DNA from: Brachionus plicatilis
Lineage: Eukaryota > Rotifera > Eurotatoria > Ploima > Brachionidae
Direction of reading: 5' to 3'
Length of the DNA stretch: 64,000 nucleotides
Assembly (NCBI GenBank): GCA_010279815.1
Contig: QEOQ01000204.1
Coordinates: forward strand, 1,055,561 to 1,119,560
In this document: positions 18,262 to 29,086 of the stretch, in pieces
Numbering within the stretch: position 1 is the first letter of the stretch
Layout: every line of letters begins with the position of its first letter
Translations under genes and position numbers: made by a program
Notes under the pieces: model-generated
Told to the model about the DNA's origin: nothing
Databases searched by the model: none
The model's input: the letters and a program-made list of their open reading frames with translations, nothing else

Positions 18262-18694
18262 TTCTGATTTTGGAATTCTAGTTTTTTGGGATCTAAAAAT
18301 AAAATAAAATTTTTTTTTAAACTTTTTTGATTCTGATTTATTTCTGGACAATTCTTTTTTGGTATATACAAAATTTGAATATTTTTTAAAATCAAGGCAT
18401 GTAGTTTCTCTAGACGTATAGTTTAAAATTTTTTAAAATTATTCTCGTTGCTGAGATCCGTAAATTTGAACTTGAAAAACCTAATTTATTTAGAAAATTC
18501 GTTGCTGTCTTTATTGCTCATTGACTAAAGGTAAAGGAAAATTTAGAAAAATTAATAAATAATAACATTTTGTAAACTTAATTGTCTTTTTTTTATAATT
18601 TCTATTAAATTAGCAAAATAATTTAAAATTAAATATTCGAATACTTTTTTGAATGATAAATTTGATAATCTGGATACTTAAAATATCATACAGA
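18262..18694. promoter_or_regulatory. Divergent intergenic region between RuvB-like 2 and the adducin-head gene
   Basis: The two start codons point away from each other across 433 bp, so the segment must hold both 5' UTRs and promoters. I see only AT-rich sequence and no clear TATA box or repeat. A shared promoter is inferred from arrangement alone. Confidence 0.4.
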
Positions 18695-19825
18695 ATGATA
18701 AAATATACCCGCATCCAAAGACTAGTGCTTGGGCTATTTAGCAAGCCAATTGAATGGACCAGAAGTTTTTCTTCGGGTAGAATTTTAAATTTTATTGAAA
18801 ATTTAAGATTTGATTCTTATATTTAGAAATATCTATAAATAAGATAAATGACATAAAAACTAAGGGTCAAAATTTATCAAATCACGAAGAAAGATGCAAG
18901 CTAGCATCAGTTTATAGATTGGTTGATCTAAAAAATTGGAGCTGGAGCATCTACAATCATATAACAGTATGGTAATTGTTAAATTAATCTAAGTTCAAAT
19001 TTTACCGGTTTTATGGTCAAAGTTAAGATGCAATGACCATCCAGAACATTTTTTAATAAATCCTTTTGGACTCTTTTATTCGGAAATTACAGCATCTAAA
19101 TTACTAAAAATTAATTCAAGCTGTAAGTTTTAATTAAAAAATTTTAAAATAATAATTTAATATTTATCTAAAAAGGTAATATATTAGAAAGAGGTACAAC
19201 TACTTATGGTCTAAATAAAGCCGGTTTTACTCTCCATTCAACTATTCATAATGCACGCACAGACATAAATGCTGTAATTCATGTTCACACTGGTCTAGCA
19301 GCTAGTTTGTCTACTTTAAAATGTGGGCTATTGCCCATATCACAAGAAGCTCTAATATGTGGTAATGTCAGCTATCATGATTACGAAGGTATCCTAATCG
19401 ACGATGCTGTCAGACAAAACATTACCAATGATCTTGGGCCCGAAAACAAAATAATGATTTTAAGAAATCATGGAGTTGTATTTTGTGGAAACACTATAGA
19501 GGAAGCATGGTTTTATTTAATGACTTTTATGACTGCTGCAGATATTCAGTTTCACGCTTTATCGGCTGCTAGCGGAATAAAAAATTTGATTATACCACCG
19601 AGCGATATTCTAGATCAAGTTCAAAAAGTTGTAAAAAATAATTTAGCAAACGAACAGCCACTTGATGGAATTCAATGGAAGTTAGGTGAGCTGGAATTCG
19701 AAGCAGAGATGAGAAGATTGGATTTAATGGTAAAGTTACAAAATTAATCTAAGATTTAATTTAAATTTTTATTTTTTAAGGGGTATGAGACAGGGTATCC
19801 TTATAAAAAGTCTTTAATTAATTAA
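18695..19825 (+). CDS. Class II aldolase/adducin-head protein, probably mitochondrial
   Basis: Five exons, 18695-18776, 18827-18966, 19023-19122, 19176-19729 and 19781-19825, join in frame to 306 residues. The core matches the adducin head, with YRLVDLKNWSWSIYNHIT, HFLINPFGLLYSEITASKL, GFTLHSTIHNARTDI, HVHT, CGLLPISQEAL, YHDYEGILID and ILRNHGVVFCG. It ends with GELEFEAEMRRLDLM and GYETGYPYKKS, where adducin would continue into its neck and tail. The neck and the basic MARCKS-like tail of cytoskeletal adducins are absent. The N terminus (MIKYTRIQRLVLGLFSKPIE, then WTRSFSS) lacks acidic residues apart from one Glu, is rich in Arg and hydrophobics and contains an RSFSS motif typical of mitochondrial processing sites. 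I infer a mitochondrial adducin-head protein of the 'putative aldolase class 2' type rather than a membrane-skeleton adducin. The metal ligands HVHT are partly kept; substrate unknown. Confidence 0.88.
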
Positions 19826-20539
19826 TATTTCAAATAAATTGTTTTTAAATTGTAAATTTTAAATAAAATTCCGTGTTGAAGTAATTTTTGACCCTAATAT
19901 GCTGCCTTATTATCTGGCATTGTGAATTTTTATACAAACCTTCCAAATATTACAAAAATAAAATTTTTTTTATCAATTTAAATTTAAAAAATTTACCTTT
20001 TTAGACTTTGATGATTAAACTACATGAAACCAAATATGTTTCACTAAATTCAAAAATAAAATATTAATTTGAATTAACACAGGAAATATTAATGATCAAA
20101 AAAAATATCAATATTAATATAATATATCAATATATTTTGTCCCTATGATCTATTCAAATTGGAATTTATATTTTTAAATGTTAAAATTCAGTCATAGCTA
20201 CTTAAATAATTTTGAATTTGGGGGTTATTGTAAAGAAATAAAACTTGCATGTTTAGACTGGTTTATTTTTAAAGTAATTGAAAATTAAGTAAAGCGAAAA
20301 ATTTAATTTTCAATTTTAAATTAAGATACATTTTGATTAAAAATAATCAATTTATTGCCAAATGATTCTTTAAATTGGACTAATAAATGTAACATTTTTT
20401 GTTTCACCTTTTAAAACTTAAAGAAAAATCTGTAGTAAAAAATCCATTTTTTTGGTAAGAATTTAAATTTGTAGTGGAATTTTTGTATGAAAATTCAGAA
20501 TGCCTTATAATCTACATTCATTTTTTTTAGATATCAAAA
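19826..20539. other. Intergenic, AT-rich
   Basis: About 0.7 kb between the adducin-head stop and the METTL23-like start, both on the plus strand. No conserved peptide is visible. A TTTTTTTTAG acceptor-like site (20521-20530) lies just before the next ATG and could end a 5' UTR intron or be a trans-splice acceptor. Confidence 0.5.
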
Positions 20540-21548
20540 ATGAATAAATTTAATATTTCGTCATTCTTTACAAATTCTCAAAATGAACCTAAAACAGAAA
20601 TTAAAATTGCGGAAGTAATTCTATTGTTTTTTAAGGAATTTTTAATTAAAAAAAATTAAGTTCTGCCAAGCAAATTATGGCTACTATATTTGGCCATGTT
20701 CCGTAATACTTGCGAATTTTGTTTATCTAAACAAGAATAAAATATTTGACAGCCAAGATGGTGTTGTCCTTGAAGTAATTAAAAAATTTTTAAAAATTGA
20801 TCTTTATTTATAGAAGCATTTTTTAAATTTATTTATCCAAAGTTGAATAATAACTTTTTTTAAGATTGGTGCAGGAACATCACTTCCATCAATAGTAGCC
20901 AAAAAATTTAGTATTTTTAATAAAATAATAGTAACAGACAACTTAAACGAAAACTCTAAGCTATTTGATTTAATAAAATATACACTAGAATTAAATGAAA
21001 TAGAACTAATCAATGGCTTTGATAATCTGAATTCTAATGGTATATTAATTCAACATTTTGACTGGACTCATTTGGATGGCAATTTTTTAGATAAAATTCC
21101 AAAAATTGATTTTATTATTGGCTCTGATGTTTTTTTTGATTCCAAATGTAAACATTCAAAGTAAATTTTAAAATCGTCACTATCTTTTTATTAAGTATTC
21201 GAAGGTAAAAAAAATCAAATCATTTAAATTGGATTTCTTTAAACTAAGAGACTAGATTTGGTGGTGGCTATTAGATTTTTAATAGAATTTAACAATGAAA
21301 AAATTGAATTCTATACTACTTTTCAAATCAGAAGGTAAACATATTTATATTGTTACCATATGATTTATTTTTTTATTAAAAGTTTCGATTCCTATATGAA
21401 ATTGATTTATTTGTTCGAAAAATATTCGTTGAAATTTCAAAAGTTAGAAATTGAAGACCAAGTTGTGTTCACAAGGAACCAGACTGAACATTTAGCGCAT
21501 ACAAATCATAGTTCATATGAAATCATTCTTTTAAAAATTTTCAAGTAA
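20540..21548 (+). CDS. METTL23-like protein methyltransferase
   Basis: Seven-beta-strand SAM-dependent methyltransferase of the METTL21/23 group; human METTL23 methylates histone H3 arginine 17. Exons 20540-20614, 20661-20774, 20865-21147, 21196-21204, 21256-21334 and 21383-21548 give 241 residues. The recognisable core is YGYYIWPCSVILANFV, then VVLEIGAGTSLPSIVAKKF (SAM motif I), VTDN, and the family motif FIIGSDVFFD (the D/E-x-x-Y/F post-II region), followed by EDLVVAIRFL and TTFQIRSFDSYMKL. The end EIILLKIFK corresponds to the C terminus of METTL23. The fourth exon is only 9 nt (TATTCGAAG), and including it restores the FED motif expected from the family. The assignment to METTL23 rather than another METTL21-group member is likely but from memory. 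Confidence 0.85.
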
Positions 21549-21786
21549 AATTATTTACAGATTTATTTTTCAAAATTATATTTTACGGATGCTTTTAAAA
21601 AAAATTTTTTATTTTAAAAATTTTAAAAATTTTAAAATAATGAATATTTTACAATCTTTCAATTTTTTAACAATTTGCCAATATAACTTCTCTGGAAATT
21701 ATTTTTTTGGCTTTAAGAGCATAAAAGAGAATTATTATTATTTTTATTATTACACTACTAAATGTTATCATATTTGTTGACTTCAG

Positions 21787-22281
21787 ACCGCTTGGCACAA
21801 AAATGGTTCGCTCATCCAGAAAGTAAATTTTTCTCTAAATTTTATAATTTTTTACATTCTCTAGCGTCTTCTTAATGTTGGTCCTACAGAATATATCATT
21901 TCCAAGCTGATCAGCGAAGCCATGAGTTATGTAAAATTTATCATCAATTAAAAATTCATTTTCAAAATTAAAAATATCCGACATTTGTCAGCTTACCTAC
22001 TTTCTTCTAGTCAGCATTTAAGTGAAGTCTCTTGTGTGTTTAAACCTATTGATATTTGCATGTCCCTTTAAAATCTTTCCGATATAGGTTTAATGACAAT
22101 TAAACTTACATGAATTGTCTGACAAACTCAGTTTTTTATAAATCTTGGCTACTTTTCAAAAAGTTGTAAAAATCTTTTTTGAGAAATTTTTTTCCCAAAA
22201 TTCAATTTTTTAAATTTTTTTTGATTTTAAAGCTTGGATCTACCTGAAGAAATATTCGAGAAAGGCCTTTACCACGCATAG
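21787..22281 (+). CDS. 3' part of an unrecognised gene, four putative exons
   Basis: Four short open pieces join with consistent phases and GT-AG borders: 21787-21822, 21865-21925, 21992-22061 and 22233-22281 (stop TAG 22279-22281). The deduced text includes TAWHKNGSLIQK, RLLNVGPTEYIISKLISEAM, YLLSSSQHLSEVSCVFKPID and LDLPEEIFEKGLYHA. These pieces have balanced, protein-like composition, unlike the surrounding AT-rich DNA. The donor after exon 2 (GTTATG) is weak, and a GTAAAA donor 5 nt further is the alternative but breaks the frame. I cannot place the family and did not find the first exon. It lies between METTL23-like and archease, converging with the latter. Confidence 0.45.
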
Positions 22282-22719
22282 TTCAAATGATTAATCCTTG
22301 CTGATTATTACATTTATTTAATAACAAATAAAAAGTTCTTAATTGAGTATTTATGACTTATATCTCCACAAAAATGCGTTGCTTATTTTTATGATTTATA
22401 ATATTACATTGTAATTAAATTTAACTGTAAGATAATTTTAATGAGCTAAATGGAAAAAAGTATCAGATCCATTTTAGTGTTGATGACTTTTCTAATTAAA
22501 ATTTAATCTTGACATTTTTTTCATCAAAATTTCGGTAAATTGATCAAAATATTTTCTTGAACTCATTATATGACAATAAATTAAAAATTTATTTCTCTCA
22601 TCTACATATTTGCATAAATAAAAAATAACTAAATATCAAAGAAAAACCCGAATTTATTCTTTAAAATAAGATTACAAGATAAAAAAAATTCTTTTAAATT
22701 TTTTATTCAATCATTCATT
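22282..22719. other. Intergenic between converging genes
   Basis: About 0.44 kb of AT-rich DNA separates the stop of the unrecognised plus-strand gene from the stop of archease on the minus strand. It should contain both polyadenylation sites. I see nothing else. Confidence 0.5.
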
Positions 22720-23178
22720 TTATATATCTATTATGACATATATATCATTAGTTTGTCTATCATTATGTACTTGCATATTCGAATAAGTGATTGCCTTTAC
22801 TTCGGTTCCTTGAGGATGCTTTGCCAAATCGAAAACTTCACCGAATCCAGTCGCTTTTATGAGTCCTCTGGACGGATCGAACTCGTCAATTACTATTTTA
22901 CATGGAATAAAAAATGGTTCAGCACAGAATTTGAACAACCATTCGTCAAGCCATTTAAACAATAAATTTAGCAAGTCTTCATCTTCATCTAATTGAATTT
23001 CTAGTTCTTCGGTTTGTTTGTATTCAACAGTCTCAATATCAGTCATGTAGCCAAACATTGACATGGCTATCTGTTCAAATGACTCCTTCAGTGTATCACC
23101 CCAAGCATGAAGCTGAACATCGGCAGTATGGTCTAGATATTCATATTTTTTGGACGGCAAAACAAAATTATCAGACAT
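22720..23178 (-). CDS. Archease (RtcB RNA-ligase cofactor)
   Basis: Archease (ZBTB8OS in vertebrates) activates the RtcB/HSPC117 tRNA-splicing ligase and helps guanylate it. One uninterrupted exon encodes 152 residues. It starts MSDNFVLPSKKYEYLDHTAD; the YEYLDHTADVQLHAWGDTL signature near the N terminus carries the conserved metal-binding Asp. Further family motifs are EQIAMSMFGYMTD, LLNLLFKWLDEWLF and the C-terminal VKAITYSNMQV, ending in the usual YVIIDI. Length is typical. The gene sits 69 bp downstream of the small membrane-protein gene on the same strand, which suggests a shared transcript. The absence of introns is unusual among its neighbours. Confidence 0.96.
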   Translation of the reverse strand: MSDNFVLPSKKYEYLDHTADVQLHAWGDTLKESFEQIAMSMFGYMTDIETVEYKQTEELEIQLDEDEDLLNLLFKWLDEWLFKFCAEPFFIPCKIVIDEFDPSRGLIKATGFGEVFDLAKHPQGTEVKAITYSNMQVHNDRQTNDIYVIIDI

Positions 23179-23247
23179 TTTTTAAGAAAAATTTTATTTT
23201 TTTTTACAAAATAAAAACTTAAGTTATTTTTGGTAAAATTTTTTTAA

Positions 23248-23565
23248 TTAATTTTGAGCTTTTTTCTCAGCCTGTCTCCTTTCTTCCAGATATTCTGCTT
23301 CTCGTTGCTTTAATTCAATGTCTTCTTCTACTCTGGTGCGATATTTCTCAATTAGCATGGGTACCCCCTCTATGAAAAACAAAAATTAAAACATTCATTC
23401 ATACACTCAATTTTTTTGAAGACAAACAAAATTACCTTTTTTAAACAAATAGAAGTTGTACAAGACAAGACCAGCGCTGATCAACGATACACCCAGAATG
23501 CCGGTGATTGTAAATTTGTGCAATTTGTCAAAAAATTTTAGCCTAGAACTTGAACTTGAAGCCAT
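23248..23565 (-). CDS. Small single-pass membrane protein with charged C-terminal helix
   Basis: Two exons, 23436-23565 and 23248-23369, give 83 residues. After MASSSSSRLKFFDKLHKF there is one hydrophobic segment, about residues 18-38 (FTITGILGVSLISAGLVLYN). A highly charged region follows (EKYRTRVEEDIELKQREAEY and ending EERRQAEKKAQN) that should form a long helix or coiled coil. This layout resembles small inner-mitochondrial-membrane assembly factors, for example the COX14/PET117 size class, but I do not recognise a specific family and give no symbol. The stop codon is only 69 bp before the archease start codon on the same strand. Confidence 0.8.
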
Positions 23566-24037
23566 TTTTCTAATTTTTTAAAAGGCGGTTTTTGTTAAGT
23601 GAAAAAATTTTAAAAGAAATATTTCATCTTGGTTAAATAAGCTCATTTGTAATTAAATTTTGCAACATTTCCACAATGCATTTATGTTTCAAAACATAAA
23701 TCTAGTAAATTTTAAAGTTTGTTTTAAACATATAAAGCCACATTAATTGAAGAAAAAATCCAAAAATTTATTAAAAAAATGCCTTACTATTATTCAAAAA
23801 TTCAAAAATAGAATTCTTTTTATAGCGTTCTCAAGCTCCCTTAGTTTCAAAAATTAAAAAAAATCTCAAGATAATATTCAACGTGTTGGTATTGAATGCT
23901 TTTTGATTGTTATTCAGTGAAAATAGGTGTGTACATTTTAAAAATTTAAAAATTTTTTTTAGATTGTTTAAAAAAAATCATGGAATATTTTTTATTCTAA
24001 ACCAACACGTCACAGTTTGAATTACACTCGATTTGAA
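23566..24037. promoter_or_regulatory. Divergent intergenic region
   Basis: About 470 bp between the start of the small membrane-protein gene (minus) and the start of the PRELI gene (plus). AT-rich, no clear motif apart from poly-T runs. It must carry both promoters. Confidence 0.4.
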
Positions 24038-24621
24038 ATGGTAAAAGAATATTTTGGAACTTACACATTTCCATTTAACTGGGAAGTGGTTGCCTCTGGC
24101 TTTTGGGTGAAGTATCCCAATCCTTTCAGCCAACACGTTGTGTCCGAAGACGTGTTGAGCAGATCGATTAATGAAAACAATGTTTTAGTAACAAAAAGAT
24201 TATTAGTAAAAGAAAGAAACTTTCACATACCGAAATGGGCCGACAGATATGTTACGTTTAAAAACGTTTTTGTAATAGAAGAAAGCTACTGTGATGCCAA
24301 TAAAAAAACACTTACCTCTTTCACACGAAACTTTTCTTCCAACTCATTAATGGTGACTTAAATTTATTTTTTATTTAAATTTAATCTAACTCATTCCTAA
24401 ACTAGACCATAATTGAAAAATGTGTTTACACAATCGATCCGAATAATCCAAATCAAACAATATGTACAAAACAAGCTCATATATTTTCTCCGTTGCTGTT
24501 TGGCTCAGGCATAGAGCAGTTCGCTTTAAAAAGATTCAAGAAAAATGCAGACAAAGCAAGCCAAGGTTTGCAGTGGATTTTGGAAAAATTTCAAGTCAAT
24601 AAATTCAAAGGCTACTGCTAA
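24038..24621 (+). CDS. PRELI-domain phospholipid transfer protein (PRELID1-like)
   Basis: PRELI/MSF1 proteins sit in the mitochondrial intermembrane space with TRIAP1 and carry phosphatidic acid or phosphatidylserine between membranes. Exons 24038-24352 and 24406-24621 encode 176 residues, the whole of one PRELI domain. Diagnostic text includes MVKEYFGTYTFPFNWEVV, FWVKYPNPFSQHVVSEDVL, VTKRLLVKERNFHIPKWADR, VFVIEESYCD and, in exon 2, FSPLLFGSGIEQFALKRFKK. The YPNPxSxHV motif points to the PRELID1 branch rather than slowmo/PRELID3. An upstream in-frame ATG at 24017 would add seven residues; the MVK start at 24038 matches the family and is preferred. The final FKGYC is a short lineage-specific tail. 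Confidence 0.93.
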
Positions 24622-25081
24622 ATCAATTATCAGAGACTAGAAAGGTTTTTTTAATTATTCAGTTAAGTCTATTGATAGTATAAACAAAAGCTTATCAGTT
24701 TGTCATTTGAATTGGGAAGTAACAGACTAGAAATAATATTTATCATTTTTAAATTGAATTTTTTTTTTCTTAATAAAAAATTTAAAAAAAATCGAATATT
24801 TTCTCGTTATTTTATGTTTTCAAAATATTTTGAAGATTACACTTGAGGAATACATTATGAATATTTTAACATGGGCAATTATTTAATGTAAAAACCGGGT
24901 GACAACTTTTGAAAAGTGTTTTATTTTCCTTATTACCATCAAATGTTGTTCAAATTTTTTGAATAATTATATAATTTAGGGTCCATATAATAAAAAGCTT
25001 GTTTTTTGTAGATTGACTCATTCTAGTCCTTAACGTAACTTTTAATTTTTTTTAAAAAAGATCCTAGCACCTTAGTTAAGG

Positions 25082-25124
25082 ATCATAATAAAGAAAATTT
25101 TCAAAAGGTTTTCTTTATTATGAT
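25082..25124. repeat. Short perfect hairpin
   Basis: Arms of 16 nt (25082-25097 ATCATAATAAAGAAAA and 25109-25124) are exact inverted copies around an 11-nt loop. Both AATAAA-like orientations occur near the arms, so it may be a structured 3' end, or a remnant of a miniature transposon. Confidence 0.7.
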
Positions 25125-25326
25125 TTATTTATGATTTAAAAGTTTATTAAATTTATCTTTGCAGTTCATTTTTGATAAAATAAAATCAAAAAGTTACATG
25201 AATTTTTTCGAATAACAAAAAATATTTAAGATATTTTTTTTAAATTTATTTTTAGATTGGGATCATTAAAGTTTTTTGGAAATTATTTAATTTGAACAAG
25301 AGGCTTAATTTTAGTTAAAAAAAAAT

Positions 25327-25624
25327 ATGGAAAAAAAAAAAGAATTTTTAAGTTTGCAAAAGAAAATGATATATTTAAATTATGCGAAATGGCGGATCAA
25401 TATGATATTGATGTAAGTTTTTTAGTTGACGACGATGAATACAAACGAAATGCATTGCATATGGTTGCTTCCAGAGTTTTCTAGACTTGGTCAAAATTTT
25501 TGTCGAAAAGTATGATATAAGCGTAAATCAAAGTGACATGTGTGATTTGATTGTAATTTATTTAGTTGATGAAAATTGTCAGAATGATATTGTCCATGTA
25601 TCTTTTACAACACGGAAGTCGTGA
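25327..25624 (+). pseudogene. Broken ankyrin-repeat-like sequence
   Basis: From an ATG at 25327 a run of As is followed by an open frame reading KFAKENDIFKLCEMADQYDI, VSFLVDDDEYKRNALHMVAS. That frame then hits a TAG. One base out of phase, the same sequence continues as FLDLVKIFVEKYDISVNQSD and ends at a TGA. The text NALHMVAS...FLDLVKIFVEKYDISVN looks like an ankyrin-repeat helix pair (consensus TALHxAAxxGxxxxVxxLL). Two frame breaks are needed, one at the poly-A run near 25340 and one near 25478. No sensible intron can remove them. It appears to be a decayed gene or retrocopy; no protein is proposed. Confidence 0.5.
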
Positions 25625-26298
25625 TTTTGTTTCTTAAATTTTCTTATAACTTTGAAACAAATAAACTTAAATAAAACTAAAAAAATAAAAAGAAATTTTA
25701 TTTCTATTCGAAATAATAGTCAGTTGAACAATTAATAATAGCATTAGTTCATTAATTTAAACATCTTTATCTGACTGGTGTTAAAAGTACTTATTTGGTA
25801 CTGATAACATTTTCACCGCATTCAAAGATTATTTTAACATTCATTCGAAAAAGAATTTTTAATTTTTAAATTTCTGCTTTTCCCTAACGGAACAAAAAGC
25901 AATAAAGCATTTACTATTTTCAGATAAAATAAAAGTGTTTATCAAAATTAATATTTTATTTCTAAAATTAATTTCAATTTTTATTTTGATATTTTGTTTT
26001 TTTTTTATTACTTTCAATTTTTTATTTAATTTTTTGCATTTAAATTTCATAATTATTCAAATTATCTTTTTTTCAAACTGTTTCTCTAGATCCGATTTTA
26101 AGAATAATCACATTTAAACTTCGCATTTTCATTCAGACAAAAATACTTACTAGATCAGTCAAGTTGGTATAAAAATTAATTTTAAAGAAAATCAAAATTA
26201 CAATTTAATTCTGAAATTTAATTAAATTTTGATTTTTTTGACTTTGATAAATTGAATATTATGTCATTGCTTCTTAATTTGGTTTCAGATTGGAAATT

Positions 26299-26307
26299 TA
26301 TATAAAA
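26299..26307 (+). promoter_or_regulatory. TATA box, probable H4 promoter
   Basis: TATATAAAA, followed about 25 nt later by a CCAATGG. It lies some 335 nt before the H4 ATG. A TTTTGTTTTAG acceptor (ending 26630) just before the ATG suggests that a 5' UTR intron, or a trans-spliced leader, separates this promoter from the coding exon. A weaker alternative TATA-like site, AAGTATAAATG, lies near 26514. Confidence 0.35.
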
Positions 26308-26635
26308 TGCAACCAAAGATCCGAGTATTCTCCAATGGCTCAACTTAAAACTTAAAAAGCAACATCATTAAAAGTTTAATTGAGCTAAAATAATATGTTC
26401 GACTGAAATAAATTAAATGGCTTTTGAATTCAAAATAAAATTTATACTCACCAACTTTTTACATATATGCGTGATAAGCTTTTTTTTAAGATGTTACAAG
26501 CTTTTTGATAACTAAGTATAAATGTAAAATAATTAATTTCAAAATAGGAGAACTTGAAACAAACTTTGAGAAAATTTCAAAATTTTAAATTTAAAAAGTT
26601 TTAAACTAAAGCTTATAATTTTTGTTTTAGATTAA

Positions 26636-27913
<1,278 letters not shown>

Positions 27914-28479
27914 ATGTGAATGATACCTATTTTAAAAAATAAAAACTCTTATTTGTTGCAATGAAACTTTTTAATAAGTTCAGAAAAATATAAAAATCGA
28001 TTTGAAAATTTGTAAATTTTTGTTATAGATATTTTTTCAATTAATGATTTCAAAAAGAATGTGCTTTTAATAAGCCAATTAAATAAAATTTAAATAAAAT
28101 TACTTTTTTTTAATCAATTAATTTCTTTTTGTTTTAAAGATAATTTAATTTAAAGAAAATTTCATAAAGAATCAAATGTTCTTGGTAGTCAACAAAAAAA
28201 AAACGTGACTTTGAAAATGAAAAGCCTTTTATTATCTTATCTTTTCATAGATTCAACTATAAAATTAAATCATGTTTATTTGTTCTAAACTACAAAATAT
28301 AATTTTGTATCTACCAGAAATTTGCTTTTATTATTTATTTCAAAAATTACGCCAAACTCAAAAATGACATTAAATATAAAGAAATATAAATATATGAAAG
28401 AAAAATTAAAACTATTATTTTGAATTATTAATTATCTCCCAAAAATCTACAGCGCAAAAATTTCAAGGATTATTTTATA

Positions 28480-28559
28480 TACAGTATTGCTATGAATTTC
28501 TGTTTTTACATAATTTCACGTAAAATTACGTAAAAACAGAAATTCATATCAGTACTGTA
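28480..28559. mobile_element. Miniature inverted-repeat element flanked by TA
   Basis: The left arm begins TACAGTATTGCTATGAATTT and continues CTGTTTTTAC; the right arm is its near-perfect inverse, ending ATCAGTACTGTA. A short AT-rich loop separates the arms. TA lies on both sides. At about 80 bp this is a minimal hairpin, consistent with a Tc1/mariner-type miniature element (TA target duplication, CAGT-type ends). Other copies in the genome would be needed to prove mobility. Confidence 0.6.
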
Positions 28560-29086
28560 TACTATTAAAAAAACAATTCAAATTTAAATGAACAAAATTT
28601 CACAAAATGTTCTAATTCTATTAAGAATATATTTTTTTTTAATTTTCATCATTTCATTTGCTTTTTTTTCCAGTTTCAAGATTAGCAATTGCAAGTATCC
28701 CTGTCTATAAAAGACCGAATAAAACTTAATTTATTCAAAAATAAATAAAAATTTCAACATGTTACAATTATTTTATTTACAAAAAAAATCATATTAAAAA
28801 TCTCGAAATATGAATTTGATATTATTGTGATTAAATGTGAAAAAACTTCAGCATATCATGATCACCAAACCATTAATTAGTCTTGAGTATAAAAATCTAA
28901 ATATTCTTTAGACATTTTTTAAATAACCATACTACAATGTTAGTCATTTATTAATATTGAATTTATGTTTATTATTTTATTAAAAATATAAAAATAGGAT
29001 GTCTTAACTTAATTCTCAAAAACTTTCAGATGGTTTATTGAACCATTTATTAAAACGGCAAATTTATTTTGCCATTTGAATATGTG

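Noticed and set aside
19307..19747. Methylthioribulose-1-phosphate dehydratase (APIP)
   Set aside because: The fold is shared, but CGLLPISQEAL, YHDYEGILID and GELEFEAEMR are adducin-head text, and the APIP-specific motifs are absent.
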